Positions 17,393 through 25,936 are shown, counted from the stretch's first letter. The stretch: 64,000 nucleotides of DNA from Bacteroidota bacterium (GCA_018222965.1 JAAEZH010000004.1:62001-126000), one strand, 5' to 3'. Translations and numbers: made by a program. The notes: generated by a model not told the origin, from the letters alone.

Positions 17393-18169
17393 TCAATAAA
17401 TATTTCTATGCTTCTCCTGATAGTACCCCAGACAGATGAAAGTTACAAAAAAGAGCAGGCTATACATTTCAGGTTGTGACAGGACGCTTATATTTCCTTT
17501 ACTCATTTCAGTCGAGAGCCAACTTACATGGCTGTGTGGAATGAAAGCTGCAAGAGCCGGTTTTTCCAGAACCAGGGGAGCCAACACAAAACCGAGGAAA
17601 CCAATCCCAATAGAAGGAATAATGTTTTTCCATCGATATGCCAACCAGTAGTGGAAAGCCGTTAGCCCAAGGAGTGCGATAAAAGAATGAGCCAATCGCT
17701 GAGCCAGAGGCCAAAATGCCGGACTGTAATCCTGAAAGGCATACTCTGGCCGGAAAATACCAGTCAGCCAGGCAACGGGTATTATGCTAAAAGCAAAAAT
17801 AAGATAGAGCGAAATCAAAAATAAAAGCAGCAGGATTAGCTTGCTGAAATAGATGTTTCCCCGGGCAATGGGCAGGCTGTAAAGTTGTTTCCAACTGTTT
17901 GCTTTATTTTCAATTTGTACCAGTGCATTAACGATTAAAACCACAAAGGGTATTAGAACAAGTGCCGAAAAAATAGAGAAACACAAACTAAAGTAACCGT
18001 CCCAGGGATTGATGCCGGCTTCAACGGGGTCGATGCCTCGCATCAGGAATAAAACGGTAACGAGCATAGCGGTGAGTGCACCGGAGATAAGGGTGAGCCA
18101 GCTTATCGGACTATGCTTTATTTTAATGCTTTCGGCTTTGAAACTGTTGAAAAGTGTCAGGGAATTCAT
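17393..18169 (-). CDS. ABC-2 type transporter permease
   Basis: Protein of 258 residues with about six membrane helices, e.g. WLTLISGALTAMLVTVLFLM (23-42), FSLCFSIFSALVLIPFVVLIV, LILLLLFLISLYLIFAFSII and a C-terminal SLLFFVTFICLGYY. The layout (long N-terminal cytoplasmic segment, then paired helices) matches ABC-2 permeases of the BcrB/NatB/LanF group, which export or remove lipids, peptides or antibiotics. It follows the ATPase gene by 1 bp and precedes the kinase gene by 3 bp, so ATPase, permease, kinase and regulator form one operon. Confidence 0.88.
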   Translation of the reverse strand: MNSLTLFNSFKAESIKIKHSPISWLTLISGALTAMLVTVLFLMRGIDPVEAGINPWDGYFSLCFSIFSALVLIPFVVLIVNALVQIENKANSWKQLYSLPIARGNIYFSKLILLLLFLISLYLIFAFSIIPVAWLTGIFRPEYAFQDYSPAFWPLAQRLAHSFIALLGLTAFHYWLAYRWKNIIPSIGIGFLGFVLAPLVLEKPALAAFIPHSHVSWLSTEMSKGNISVLSQPEMYSLLFFVTFICLGYYQEKHRNIY

Positions 18170-18170
18170 G

Positions 18171-19088
18171 CTAATTGGTTTGATTGGGGTTTGTCATTTG
18201 AATGAAATGATTTTCAAGTTCTCCTCCGAGCTCCCGAACTTCATATATCCGGATATTTTCTCTTGTGAGCGATTGCAGGAGGTCGGGCAATTCTTCCCGA
18301 TCCTGCAACTCTACTTCCAGGCTTTGATCATCCAGTATGCGGGTCTTTTGGGGAATTAATCCGGATACTTTTTTGGCCTCTGAAGTTTTTAGTAATACGG
18401 TCGTTTTTTGATTTCGGATTTTTTTGAGTTCTTCGATGCTGCCTTGAAACAACATGTTGCCGTCCTTGAGGATACCAACCCGACTGGCAATTTTTTCAAT
18501 TTCGGATAATAAATGAGACGAAAGGAAGATGGTTTTTCCCTGTGCATGTAGCTGCCTTATAATGTTTCGAATTTCCAGAATACCGACAGGGTCCAGTCCG
18601 TTGGTAGGTTCGTCCAGAATCAGCAAATCCGGATCGGAAAGGAGGGCGATGGCCAATCCCAGACGCTGCTTCATGCCGGTCGAATAGTCTTTTGTCGCTT
18701 TTCTTTTGTGTTTTTGCAAACCCGTAATTTCCAATACTTCTTCGATCCGTTTTTTACCAATGTTTCTGTATTGGCAATAGATACGAAGGTTGTCGCGGGC
18801 ATCCAGTTGTTTGTAGAGAGAAGGAGATTCAATCAGGCTGCCCACTTTTTGCAATATTTCCAATCTGTGGGTACCGGGGTCCTTTCCGAATAACTCCACC
18901 TTTCCGGAAGCAGGTTTCAATAATCCCAGAATGTTCCGAATGGTGGTGCTTTTACCGGCTCCATTGGCTCCCAGAAAACCATAGATGGAACCTTGGGGGA
19001 CCTCTAAATTCAGGCCTTTTAAAATGGGACTTTGAGGCTTGTATCCAAAGTGTAAATCATTTACCCGGATGATGGCATCTTCTTTCAT
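18171..19088 (-). CDS. ABC transporter ATP-binding protein (BcrA-like)
   Basis: Protein of 305 residues. Walker A is GANGAGKSTT (about 39-48), the signature is YSTGMKQRLGLA, Walker B is LLILDEPTNGLD and the switch His is in FLSSHLLSEIEK. The C-terminal 90 residues after the nucleotide-binding domain match the extension seen in bacitracin-type ABC-2 ATPases. It is the first gene of the ATPase-permease-LytS-LytTR operon. The promoter region upstream (19089-19272) is shared with a divergent T9SS cargo gene and carries three phased direct repeats and an 8-bp-arm palindrome. Confidence 0.94.
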   Translation of the reverse strand: MKEDAIIRVNDLHFGYKPQSPILKGLNLEVPQGSIYGFLGANGAGKSTTIRNILGLLKPASGKVELFGKDPGTHRLEILQKVGSLIESPSLYKQLDARDNLRIYCQYRNIGKKRIEEVLEITGLQKHKRKATKDYSTGMKQRLGLAIALLSDPDLLILDEPTNGLDPVGILEIRNIIRQLHAQGKTIFLSSHLLSEIEKIASRVGILKDGNMLFQGSIEELKKIRNQKTTVLLKTSEAKKVSGLIPQKTRILDDQSLEVELQDREELPDLLQSLTRENIRIYEVRELGGELENHFIQMTNPNQTN

Positions 19089-19145
19089 GATTTGCGAATT
19101 TTGCTGTCACAATTATCCTAAAACCCGATTGTAGTAAAGGGATTC

Positions 19146-19198
19146 GTGTGGTGAAATGAGCGTTTGGTGTGGTGGAATCAAAATGTGTCTGGTGAAAT
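19146..19198. promoter_or_regulatory. Three phased direct repeats, candidate LytTR operator
   Basis: Near-identical 12-mers start at 19146 (GTGTGGTGAAAT), 19167 (GTGTGGTGGAAT) and 19187 (GTCTGGTGAAAT). The start-to-start spacing is 21 and 20 bp, i.e. two helical turns, as known for LytTR regulators, which bind direct repeats. They lie 58-110 bp upstream of the first gene of an operon that ends with a LytTR gene. Autoregulation is inferred. Confidence 0.65.
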
Positions 19199-19220
19199 AC
19201 CATAAACTTCAGGGTAGCCA

Positions 19221-19241
19221 ATTAATCAACTCCTGATTAAT
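19221..19241. promoter_or_regulatory. Palindromic operator-like site
   Basis: ATTAATCA-ACTCC-TGATTAAT: perfect 8-bp arms around 5 bp, 32 bp upstream of the T9SS cargo ATG at 19273. Size and symmetry fit a dimeric repressor or activator site; the protein is unknown. Confidence 0.45.
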
Positions 19242-19272
19242 GGTACCTTAATTTAATCCAAAAAGATCAATC

Positions 19273-20199
19273 ATGAAAAAATGCCTGGCCCTTCTTCCTG
19301 TACTATTCTTCTTCCAGTTGTGCTTTGGGCAATATGTACCACTTATTGCCGAAGATAAATTGTGGGTGGAATCATATAGCGTTCAGGAACTGGGAAGCAC
19401 GTTTGGCCCAAGCGAAACCTGGTATTACCTGTATTTCAGTGGAGACTCCACCCTTAATGGTACGACCTATAATAAGTTATACTATCAGCAATTTTACGAA
19501 AGCTATTGGGACACACAAACCGCCGAACTTATCGTCAATGACGACTTGCAGAGTCCGATTATCCACCTGCTCCGGGAGGATACAGACGAGAGAAAAATCT
19601 TCCGCCGATCCAATGAAATGGATGAATTATTACTGGACTTTTCGTTGGAGGAAGGAGACTCCCTTGCGATTGATGGTGCCGGCGGGTCCTATATTTGCCT
19701 CGACAGTATTACCGACCTGCAATTGGCCGACGGTTCCATTCGGAATAAATTCTGGTTTAACGGGGCGGATGGCAATGCCCGTCTAATTGAAGGAGTTGGA
19801 GCTGAAAACGGCCTCTTACATCCAATATGGGCGTTATTGCTCAGTGGGTATCAGGATCAGGGGGCTCTCATATGTTTTACCGAAGCCGATGTCGACCTCT
19901 ATGGCACTTGTGAGTTTCCCAACTATTCCGGCATTAGTAATAAAGCCATATCCAAATCGCCCGACTTTTTGCTTTATCCAAATCCGGCGCAGGAGATGGC
20001 TTTTCTGAATTTACGTGAGGAGCAGAAAGAAGTACGAATTAAAGCCTGGAATACGAATGGCCGACTTTGTCTGGAAAAGCAGTATGCACATGTACGGGTT
20101 TGTGAGCTTTCGCTGAATGGCTTATCGCCCGGGATGTACTTTCTGACAATACAAGAGGCAGATGGGGAAATCCATAATCTGCGGTTAATTAAGCAGTAA
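19273..20199 (+). CDS. Secreted protein with T9SS type A sorting domain
   Basis: Protein of 308 residues. Signal peptide MKKCLALLPVLFFFQLCFGQ; the main body (about 21-220) has no domain I recognise and is rich in Tyr, Asp and Leu, with two Cys-containing strands (GGSYICLDSITDL and CFTEADVDLYGTCEFP). The last 80 residues are a T9SS sorting domain (FLLYPNPAQEMAFLNLREE ... LSPGMYFLTIQ), so the protein is cleaved on export through the type IX machinery. It is divergent from the ABC/LytTR operon and shares its regulatory region, so joint control is possible. Its 3' end overlaps the convergent DinB gene by 11 bp. Confidence 0.9.
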   Translation: MKKCLALLPVLFFFQLCFGQYVPLIAEDKLWVESYSVQELGSTFGPSETWYYLYFSGDSTLNGTTYNKLYYQQFYESYWDTQTAELIVNDDLQSPIIHLLREDTDERKIFRRSNEMDELLLDFSLEEGDSLAIDGAGGSYICLDSITDLQLADGSIRNKFWFNGADGNARLIEGVGAENGLLHPIWALLLSGYQDQGALICFTEADVDLYGTCEFPNYSGISNKAISKSPDFLLYPNPAQEMAFLNLREEQKEVRIKAWNTNGRLCLEKQYAHVRVCELSLNGLSPGMYFLTIQEADGEIHNLRLIKQ

Positions 20200-20752
20200 T
20201 CGCTACTGCCCCTTTTACGACTTTCTCCGCCTGAACCACATGACGAAAATTGTGATAAACAACAACCCGAAATGTATCGCCCAGTCGAAGCTTTATCCAT
20301 TTTGAAATGGAAATATTTGTTTTCGTTTTTTGAAGGTTGACCTTTCGAGCCTGCTCGAGCAATTGGAGGAGTTGCTTTTGTTGCCGGGTGAATTTTTCCA
20401 GCACGCTTTTATCTAAATTGCTACCGCCTGGGTTCATCGATTTGAAGGTGTTCATCTTATTCAACTTTTCCTTGGGGAGCATGCTTTTGGCAAAATAATT
20501 GCCGAGCCAGCCGCTTTTGAAAACCGGAGAGGGATTCCGGGGAGCTTTCTCAATACGTCGTTTGAATTCGGGAATGTAAAAGTCGCCGTATCGATTGAGG
20601 TGCTCTATGCACTCCAGAACACTCCAGCTTTCCGGGGCAGGTTTTTTATTTAGCCTTTCGGCGGATAATTCTTTGAGTTTCTCCACCCGGTTGAGGTGAT
20701 CCTGGGTGCGTTGAATTAAGTCCTCGATAAGTTCGTCAGTAGGAAATTGCAT
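20189..20752 (-). CDS. DinB-family (four-helix metalloenzyme-like) protein
   Basis: Protein of 187 residues fitting the DinB/YfiT superfamily of four-helix bundles. The N-terminal helix (ELIEDLIQRTQDHLNRVEKL) is followed by ESWSVLECIEHLNRYGDFY, whose His is a metal ligand in the family, and near the C terminus by YHNFRHVVQAEKV, which gives the H-x3-H ligand pair. Such enzymes often act as thiol-dependent S-transferases, for instance with bacillithiol; the substrate here is unknown. It lies downstream of the Crp/Fnr-like gene on the minus strand, with a 57-bp gap, and overlaps the convergent T9SS gene by 11 bp. Confidence 0.88.
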   Translation of the reverse strand: MQFPTDELIEDLIQRTQDHLNRVEKLKELSAERLNKKPAPESWSVLECIEHLNRYGDFYIPEFKRRIEKAPRNPSPVFKSGWLGNYFAKSMLPKEKLNKMNTFKSMNPGGSNLDKSVLEKFTRQQKQLLQLLEQARKVNLQKTKTNISISKWIKLRLGDTFRVVVYHNFRHVVQAEKVVKGAVAITA

Positions 20753-20809
20753 ATCTCTTTTGTTTGATACAAATATCAGACCTTTCCGCTCCGCGAATCT
20801 TGATCAAAA

Positions 20810-21358
20810 TCAAGGTTTTTCGACAGTACTCCGGATTCTGGACAGTGTTTCCGGACTCATGCGCAGATAGGAAGCAATATACCGGGCCGGAATTTCCTGG
20901 AACAGATGCGGACTGCGCTCCAGTACCCGCTTGTATCTCTCGGCAGGGGAGTGGGTGAGCAGGTCGACTTCCCGTTCCATTTGCTGGACCACCAGTTGTT
21001 CTAAAATTTGCCGCCACATTTGATGCAGTTCCGGGCGGGTTTCAATAAAAGCCACGAATTCCTGACGGGGCAAAACCTGAACTTCGCATTTTTTGAGGGC
21101 CTGGATGTAGAAAGGAGAGGGCTTACCGGTTATAAAGGAATCCAGTGAAGCAAAGATTGATCCGGGATAGGCAAACCGAATGGTGTGTTCTTCAAATTCA
21201 TCCTCCAGATAGATGCGAAGGCTGCCGGACAAGACAAAGTAAATATTTGTATCCGTGCTGCCCCGGACCTTCAGGAATTCATTGCGTTTTAAGGTGGTTG
21301 TTTTGACCCAAAGCCCGGCTTTATCTATTTCTTCTTTGAGTTGATTGATCAGGTCCAT
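20810..21358 (-). CDS. Crp/Fnr-family transcriptional regulator
   Basis: Protein of 182 residues with an N-terminal cyclic-nucleotide-binding-like beta barrel (about 15-125: LKRNEFLKVRGSTDTNIYFVLSGSLRIYLED ... FAYPGSIFASLDSF) and a C-terminal winged helix whose recognition part reads IPARYIASYLRMSPETLSRIR. The effector site lacks an obvious cAMP-binding pattern, as in most Bacteroidota members, so the ligand is unknown. Its ATG overlaps the last base of the DUF1801 gene stop, so these two are co-translated; the DinB gene may be part of the same unit. The perfect inverted repeat at 21839-21884 upstream of DUF1801 is a candidate autoregulatory site. Confidence 0.92.
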   Translation of the reverse strand: MDLINQLKEEIDKAGLWVKTTTLKRNEFLKVRGSTDTNIYFVLSGSLRIYLEDEFEEHTIRFAYPGSIFASLDSFITGKPSPFYIQALKKCEVQVLPRQEFVAFIETRPELHQMWRQILEQLVVQQMEREVDLLTHSPAERYKRVLERSPHLFQEIPARYIASYLRMSPETLSRIRSTVEKP

Positions 21359-21810
21359 TAGCGTTTGTAATTCGCCTCATACAGGTCAATCCAATCCTGA
21401 GGGCTCATGCGGGAAACCAAATCAGCGATTAGCTCGTAGGGAATGTCCTCCATCTTCTTCAGGCGAAGGCAGCTTTTTCCCATGTCCAGCTTTCGTTTGG
21501 CGTGATTGGGATACTCACTGACAAACCATTTGTGCAATGCCTCATTGGCATAAACGCCCATGTGATATACAGCGATGAAGTTTTTCTGTGAGGCAAGACT
21601 AATAAATGGCAATGGCTGTTTGGGCGGACAGTGATACCCGGCCGGGTACAGGGAAAAAGGCACCACATAATGGATCATATTATTAAAGCCTTCTTCAAAA
21701 CCTTCCGGCAAATTATCCAGCATGATCTGGCGTAGTTTGCGCATGGGCTCCTGGCGTTCTTCCGGCAGGGAGGTAATATATTCTTCGGGAGAGGTGAAGC
21801 TGTTTGCCAT
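21358..21810 (-). CDS. DUF1801 domain protein
   Basis: Protein of 150 residues, a full-length single-domain DUF1801 (YdhG-like) member: it starts with EEYITSLPEERQEPMRKLRQ, then EGFNNMIHYVVPF, LPFISLASQKNFIAVYHMG, and ends with KLDMGKSCLRLKKMEDIP. Function is not known for the family. It is the first gene of the DUF1801 / Crp-Fnr / DinB group and overlaps the next gene by one base. Its upstream region is shared with a divergent T9SS cargo gene and contains a 12-bp-arm perfect inverted repeat. Confidence 0.92.
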   Translation of the reverse strand: MANSFTSPEEYITSLPEERQEPMRKLRQIMLDNLPEGFEEGFNNMIHYVVPFSLYPAGYHCPPKQPLPFISLASQKNFIAVYHMGVYANEALHKWFVSEYPNHAKRKLDMGKSCLRLKKMEDIPYELIADLVSRMSPQDWIDLYEANYKR

Positions 21811-21838
21811 CTTTTTCTATTTTTCCTAAAGATCTCAC

Positions 21839-21884
21839 TACAGGACAAAACTCGCACCTTTTGGATTTTCATTTTTGTCCTGTA
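21839..21884. promoter_or_regulatory. Perfect inverted repeat in a divergent promoter region
   Basis: TACAGGACAAAA at 21839-21850 and TTTTGTCCTGTA at 21873-21884: 12-bp perfect arms, 22-bp spacer. It is 29 bp upstream of the DUF1801 ATG. A short direct repeat CCTAAAGAT flanks it on both sides. It may be an operator for the Crp/Fnr protein of the same operon, or a hairpin in the leader. Confidence 0.5.
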
Positions 21885-22031
21885 CATAGCCTAAAGATAC
21901 AAATCCGGATTTACTGCAAGCAGCACTTGAATGGATTATAGTGTCAAATAGGAAAGCAGGTTTATCTGTTTGCCCCTATGGCAAAATGGTATTTTGCCTT
22001 TTGTTTTTTACAACCTCTAAAATCAAGCAAG

Positions 22032-24452
22032 ATGAAACTAGTATCCTTTACTGTTTTCCTTCTGACCCTTTGTTGCCCGACTTTCTCCCAATACCTCGAA
22101 TGGGCCTATCAGGTTTCCGGCACACAAACCGATATAGGCGGAGGCTTGGTTATTAAGTCTGATTATAGCTTTGATTTGCTCTCGGATGAGGACGGAGGTG
22201 TCGTGGTGTATGGAGCTGTATCGGGAATCGGTGATCTGGATTTTTATCCTTCCGAACATGTTTTGGGTAGCGAGGATGTTATGTGGAGTTATTTGTCCGG
22301 TTACAATGCCGATGCGGAATTGCTTTGGACAACTCCCTGTATTTTTTCAGATGGTTCGGCCCATTTTTTTAGGACAGAAGTGGCTTCGGATCCAACGGGC
22401 AATCTTTTTGTAGGCACAACCCTTGATCTGCCCCAGGATGTTGACCCGGGAATTGGGGAAAACTTTCTGACACCATCTGACCTGGACGGTCTGCTGATCA
22501 AATACAATGCAGACGGAGAATACCAATGGGCTGTACAGTTTGGCTCTGAAGAAGCAGATTATATCTTTTCCACGGCTGTAGATCCGGAGGGCAATGTGCT
22601 CGTCGCGGGCATGATCAGCGGGCTTACCGATTTTGATCCGGGGCCGGGTGAAGCCTGGGAGGATGTTGGCGAGACGGATGGACTGGCTCCTTTTGTAGCC
22701 AAGTATGATACAGACGGTAATTACCTCTGGTCTTCTGTGTTGAAAAAGGTGTCGGGTTCTCCGGCATTCACTTATGCAAATGCCAATAAACTTTCTGTTG
22801 ATTCGCAGGGGAGTATTTACCTGGGAGGCGCTTTCTGGGGAGCGCTTGATACAGACCCGGGACCGAATGTAGCCCCACTTGTCAATAACGGTCTGGCCAG
22901 CAATTTTTTGCTGGTAAAGCTGGATGCCGATGGTGAATACATATGGTCATTTACCGTAGAAGGATCGGATGAGATTGATGAGGTTCGAAATCTCCTGATC
23001 GACTCGGAGGATAATGTGTATGTGTTTGGGACACTGAGCAGCAGCAACGCTGATTTTGATCCGGGTCCGGATGAATATCTTTTATCCCCTGAATCGGCTG
23101 ATGCGGCATTCCTGGCAAAATATCGACCTGACGCCTCCTTTGAATGGGGGTTTTTACTGGAAACCAACGGGTGGCTCTGGCCATCAGTAGCTACATTCGA
23201 TGAAAATCAAAATATTGTATTTGCTTTCTCTGCCTTGTTTGCATTGGATCTGGATCCCGGGCCGGCCGAAACTATTGTAAGCGCCGATGAAAGGAATGCC
23301 ACGATGATTCGTTATGATCAGGAAGGAAATTATCTGTCTAATATGATGATCGAGGGGACCGGAGATAACTATCTGCATGATATTACCTTCTGTCCGGATG
23401 CTACGTATTATTTGGGCGGTGGGTTTAGTAAGTCGGCAGATTTTGATCCGGGAGCAGGAGCCTGTTTCCTACATATAAATATGGACCCGATCAATCAGGA
23501 TAACTCCTTTGATGCCTTTTTAGCTAAATACACTCCCGATTGCACTCCTGCCGATCCTTTCGAAATTCCAATTGAATCTTTACAGCTTTGCGAACCCGAA
23601 TCGATACAAATCGATATTCCGGCAGACACAGAACTAAATAATGCCTGCTGTTGGTATCTGTATCAGGGGAGTTGTGGTTCTGTACCAATAGACTCCACCA
23701 GGTTTGGTCCTTTCTTCATCAATCCGACCGAATCAGGCTGGTGGTATATTGGAGCCGGCGGCGATTGCACGAGTGAAGTGGCCTGTGACAGTATCTATAT
23801 CGAAGTTTATGAGGACATTCCCACTCAGTTGCCAGACCTGATCATATGCTCCGGCGACAGCACACTCATTTTTGGAGAGTATCAATCGGAACCGGGAATT
23901 TACGAGGAGGTATTTGTCAATGATATAGGTTGTGATAGCACTGTGCAACAAGTCTTGCTACTCGATACCCTCTTGATTGAGCTCCAGCAATCCGGCGACA
24001 GCCTGGCAGTTATAAGTACGCCGATCGGAAATTATCAATGGATTAATTGCGATACCGGCGAGCCCGTACCCGGAGCCACAGATGCCCTTTTTGTACCCGA
24101 AATAAGCGGCAATTACGCCGTGGAAGTTACCAGCTTTGTTTGCCAGGAAGTCAGTGATTGTCAGACCGTTGAAGTTACGGTTTCAACAGAAGATTTTAGC
24201 CGTGCGAAAATGCAGGTATTTCCAAATCCGACAACGGGTAATATTTGGTTGGCTTTCGCCGAAAGGCAAAATCTGCAAAAATGGGAACTGTATGATATGC
24301 AGGGGCGGTTGGTGCAGTCTGCGGCTTTCGCCGAATCTGAAATCGCAGGAAATCGATTGCTGGTTGATTTGAGCGAGGCACCAGCCGGGATGTATCTACT
24401 AAAAGTACAGGGACAAAAGGGTGCTTTTTTGTGTAAAGTAATCTGCTTTTAA
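22032..24452 (+). CDS. Secreted beta-propeller-like protein with T9SS sorting domain
   Basis: Start at ATG 22032 (MKLVSFTVFLLTLCCPTFSQ), a clear signal peptide; an ATG 54 bp upstream only adds a preceding sequence. The 806-residue protein has at least six copies of a repeat of about 55-60 residues, each with a 'D-x-DPGP/G' turn (FDPGPGE, TDPGPN, FDPGPDE, LDPGPAE, FDPGAGA) followed by 'FLAKYDADGEYLWS'-like strands. This is the SBBP-like propeller layout. A Cys-containing linker region (about 520-640) and a T9SS sorting domain (QVFPNPTTGNIWL ... GMYLLKVQ) finish the protein. It is probably a surface or released protein; its role is unknown. The sorting-domain coding region contains two copies of the iterated palindrome. 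Confidence 0.88.
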   Translation: MKLVSFTVFLLTLCCPTFSQYLEWAYQVSGTQTDIGGGLVIKSDYSFDLLSDEDGGVVVYGAVSGIGDLDFYPSEHVLGSEDVMWSYLSGYNADAELLWTTPCIFSDGSAHFFRTEVASDPTGNLFVGTTLDLPQDVDPGIGENFLTPSDLDGLLIKYNADGEYQWAVQFGSEEADYIFSTAVDPEGNVLVAGMISGLTDFDPGPGEAWEDVGETDGLAPFVAKYDTDGNYLWSSVLKKVSGSPAFTYANANKLSVDSQGSIYLGGAFWGALDTDPGPNVAPLVNNGLASNFLLVKLDADGEYIWSFTVEGSDEIDEVRNLLIDSEDNVYVFGTLSSSNADFDPGPDEYLLSPESADAAFLAKYRPDASFEWGFLLETNGWLWPSVATFDENQNIVFAFSALFALDLDPGPAETIVSADERNATMIRYDQEGNYLSNMMIEGTGDNYLHDITFCPDATYYLGGGFSKSADFDPGAGACFLHINMDPINQDNSFDAFLAKYTPDCTPADPFEIPIESLQLCEPESIQIDIPADTELNNACCWYLYQGSCGSVPIDSTRFGPFFINPTESGWWYIGAGGDCTSEVACDSIYIEVYEDIPTQLPDLIICSGDSTLIFGEYQSEPGIYEEVFVNDIGCDSTVQQVLLLDTLLIELQQSGDSLAVISTPIGNYQWINCDTGEPVPGATDALFVPEISGNYAVEVTSFVCQEVSDCQTVEVTVSTEDFSRAKMQVFPNPTTGNIWLAFAERQNLQKWELYDMQGRLVQSAAFAESEIAGNRLLVDLSEAPAGMYLLKVQGQKGAFLCKVICF
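24249..24269. repeat. Iterated near-palindrome, full copy (inside a T9SS cargo gene)
   Basis: TGGCTTTCGCCGAAAGGCAA preceded by T, identical over 21 bp to 32970-32990 and, in complement, to 3620-3640. It encodes LAFAERQ in the sorting domain. A partial copy (GGCTTTCGCCGAA, encoding AAFAE) follows at 24323-24335. Confidence 0.8.
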
Positions 24453-24491
24453 CCTGCCCTTCCCGACTTAGATTTTGCCTATCTTGGAAAT

Positions 24492-25163
24492 ATGGATTCA
24501 AACTGGATACTGCTTCATGGAGCTTTGGGAAGCTCCCAACAAATGCAACGACTGGATAAAAGCTTTCCGGCAGGAACTGTTTACAATCCGGATCTGCCCG
24601 GGCATGGCAGCCGGGCCGCGGAGGAAGGCCCCATTACCATGCAGAAAATGGCCGATGAGCTGGATGCCCACATTCGCGAAAGCGGAAAAGGAAAAGTCTC
24701 CATCTTCGGATACAGCATGGGAGGATATGTGGCGCTACTGGCTGCACTAAAAAATTCGGCGATAAGCCGGATCATAACACTCGGAACCAAATTTGACTGG
24801 AGTCCGGAAACTGCGGCAAAGGAGGTGCGAATGCTCCATCCGAAAAAGATCGAAGCCAAGGTTCCCGCTTTCGCGAAAATGCTCGCTGACAGGCATGGCG
24901 AGAATTACTGGAAATCGGTGCTGCACAAAACAGCTGACATGATGACCGGACTGGGAAACGCACCAGACCTGACAGCTGAAAAACTTACTCAAATACGAGC
25001 TGAGGTAAGCATCTGTCTGGGAGATCAGGATAATATGGTGAGCCGGGAGGAATCAGAATGGGCAACAAAACAGATTCCCGGCGCTGATTTTAAAATACTG
25101 GAAGCCACTCCGCATCCGTTTGAAAAGGTAGATGTGCAAAAGATTTTATCAATTATCAAATAA
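24492..25163 (+). CDS. Alpha/beta hydrolase
   Basis: Protein of 223 residues with the alpha/beta-hydrolase fold. The oxyanion region is LLHGALGSS (about 7-15) and the nucleophile elbow is GYSMGG (Ser about 74). An acid residue lies in LGDQDNMVS (about 178-186) and the catalytic His in ATPHPFEK near the C terminus. No signal peptide, so cytoplasmic. The substrate is unknown; proteins like this include esterases and MenH-like enzymes. The next gene begins 6 bp after its stop, so the two are probably co-transcribed. Confidence 0.9.
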   Translation: MDSNWILLHGALGSSQQMQRLDKSFPAGTVYNPDLPGHGSRAAEEGPITMQKMADELDAHIRESGKGKVSIFGYSMGGYVALLAALKNSAISRIITLGTKFDWSPETAAKEVRMLHPKKIEAKVPAFAKMLADRHGENYWKSVLHKTADMMTGLGNAPDLTAEKLTQIRAEVSICLGDQDNMVSREESEWATKQIPGADFKILEATPHPFEKVDVQKILSIIK

Positions 25164-25168
25164 CCAAA

Positions 25169-25825
25169 ATGAAGACAAAATTCACATTAATCGCTCTAAT
25201 GGGCTGTCTAAGCCTATTCGCACAAAGCGAACAATCCACCAATATTTTGGGCGGTAGCCTGGGATTTAATGTACAAGCAGGAGGTGCTCCCGGGTCTTAT
25301 GCCGTTTATACCAGCTCGGGCTTTTTCTTAGATCAAACCAACAGCAAACGATTCTCTGCCAGTTTCTCTCCTTACTACTTAAAGAGGAAAAGCGAAAAAT
25401 GGGCTATAGGCGGGGGACTGAATTTCTTTGTATATCAAAACCGTTACGAGCTGCAGGGGGTTATGCCTGTTGAAAATAAGATCACCGGCCAGCAATATGG
25501 TCTTTCGGGAATGGCTCGACGGTACTTTCCTATATCCTCCAGTCTCTCCTTTATTTTACAACCTGAATTGCGTGCGGCATACCGGCAAATAAAAAGCTTC
25601 TCAGAGGATGCTTTGAAGGACGAAGAGGCCTATTTGGATGGCATTTTGAGAATCCAACCCGGTGTGGATTGGGGCTTGTCTGAAAAGCTTCACTTCCTGC
25701 TCCGGGCAGGCAGCTTTTATGGAGCTACAGCTATTGATTTAATGGACGGAAATCAACCATCCTTTTACCTGAATGGGAATTTCACCCTAAGCTCTTTAAT
25801 TGTCGGTTTGGAGTATCACTGGTAA
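25169..25825 (+). CDS. Outer-membrane-barrel-like exported protein
   Basis: Protein of 218 residues. A signal peptide (MKTKFTLIALMGCLSLFAQ) is followed by alternating strands with an aromatic C terminus (FTLSSLIVGLEYHW), typical of small outer-membrane barrels in this phylum (FSASFSPYYLKRKSEKWAIGGGLNFFVY ... YGLSGMARRYFPI). No more specific family recognised. It is 6 bp downstream of the alpha/beta hydrolase gene and upstream of the uvrA promoter. Function unknown. Confidence 0.8.
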   Translation: MKTKFTLIALMGCLSLFAQSEQSTNILGGSLGFNVQAGGAPGSYAVYTSSGFFLDQTNSKRFSASFSPYYLKRKSEKWAIGGGLNFFVYQNRYELQGVMPVENKITGQQYGLSGMARRYFPISSSLSFILQPELRAAYRQIKSFSEDALKDEEAYLDGILRIQPGVDWGLSEKLHFLLRAGSFYGATAIDLMDGNQPSFYLNGNFTLSSLIVGLEYHW

Positions 25826-25870
25826 TCTTTCTTCTTGCAATCCTACTCCGAATTCTAAGTCTAATATTCG

Positions 25871-25878
25871 TATCTTTG
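25871..25878 (+). promoter_or_regulatory. Bacteroidota-type -7 box of uvrA
   Basis: TATCTTTG, an exact TAnnTTTG match, 58 bp before the uvrA ATG. I see no clear -33 TTTG at the usual distance. Confidence 0.6.
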
Positions 25879-25936
25879 CGACTTCATTCAACCGCAGGGG
25901 CACTTATTTGTTTCTGTGGTGAATTGAGGAGGATTC

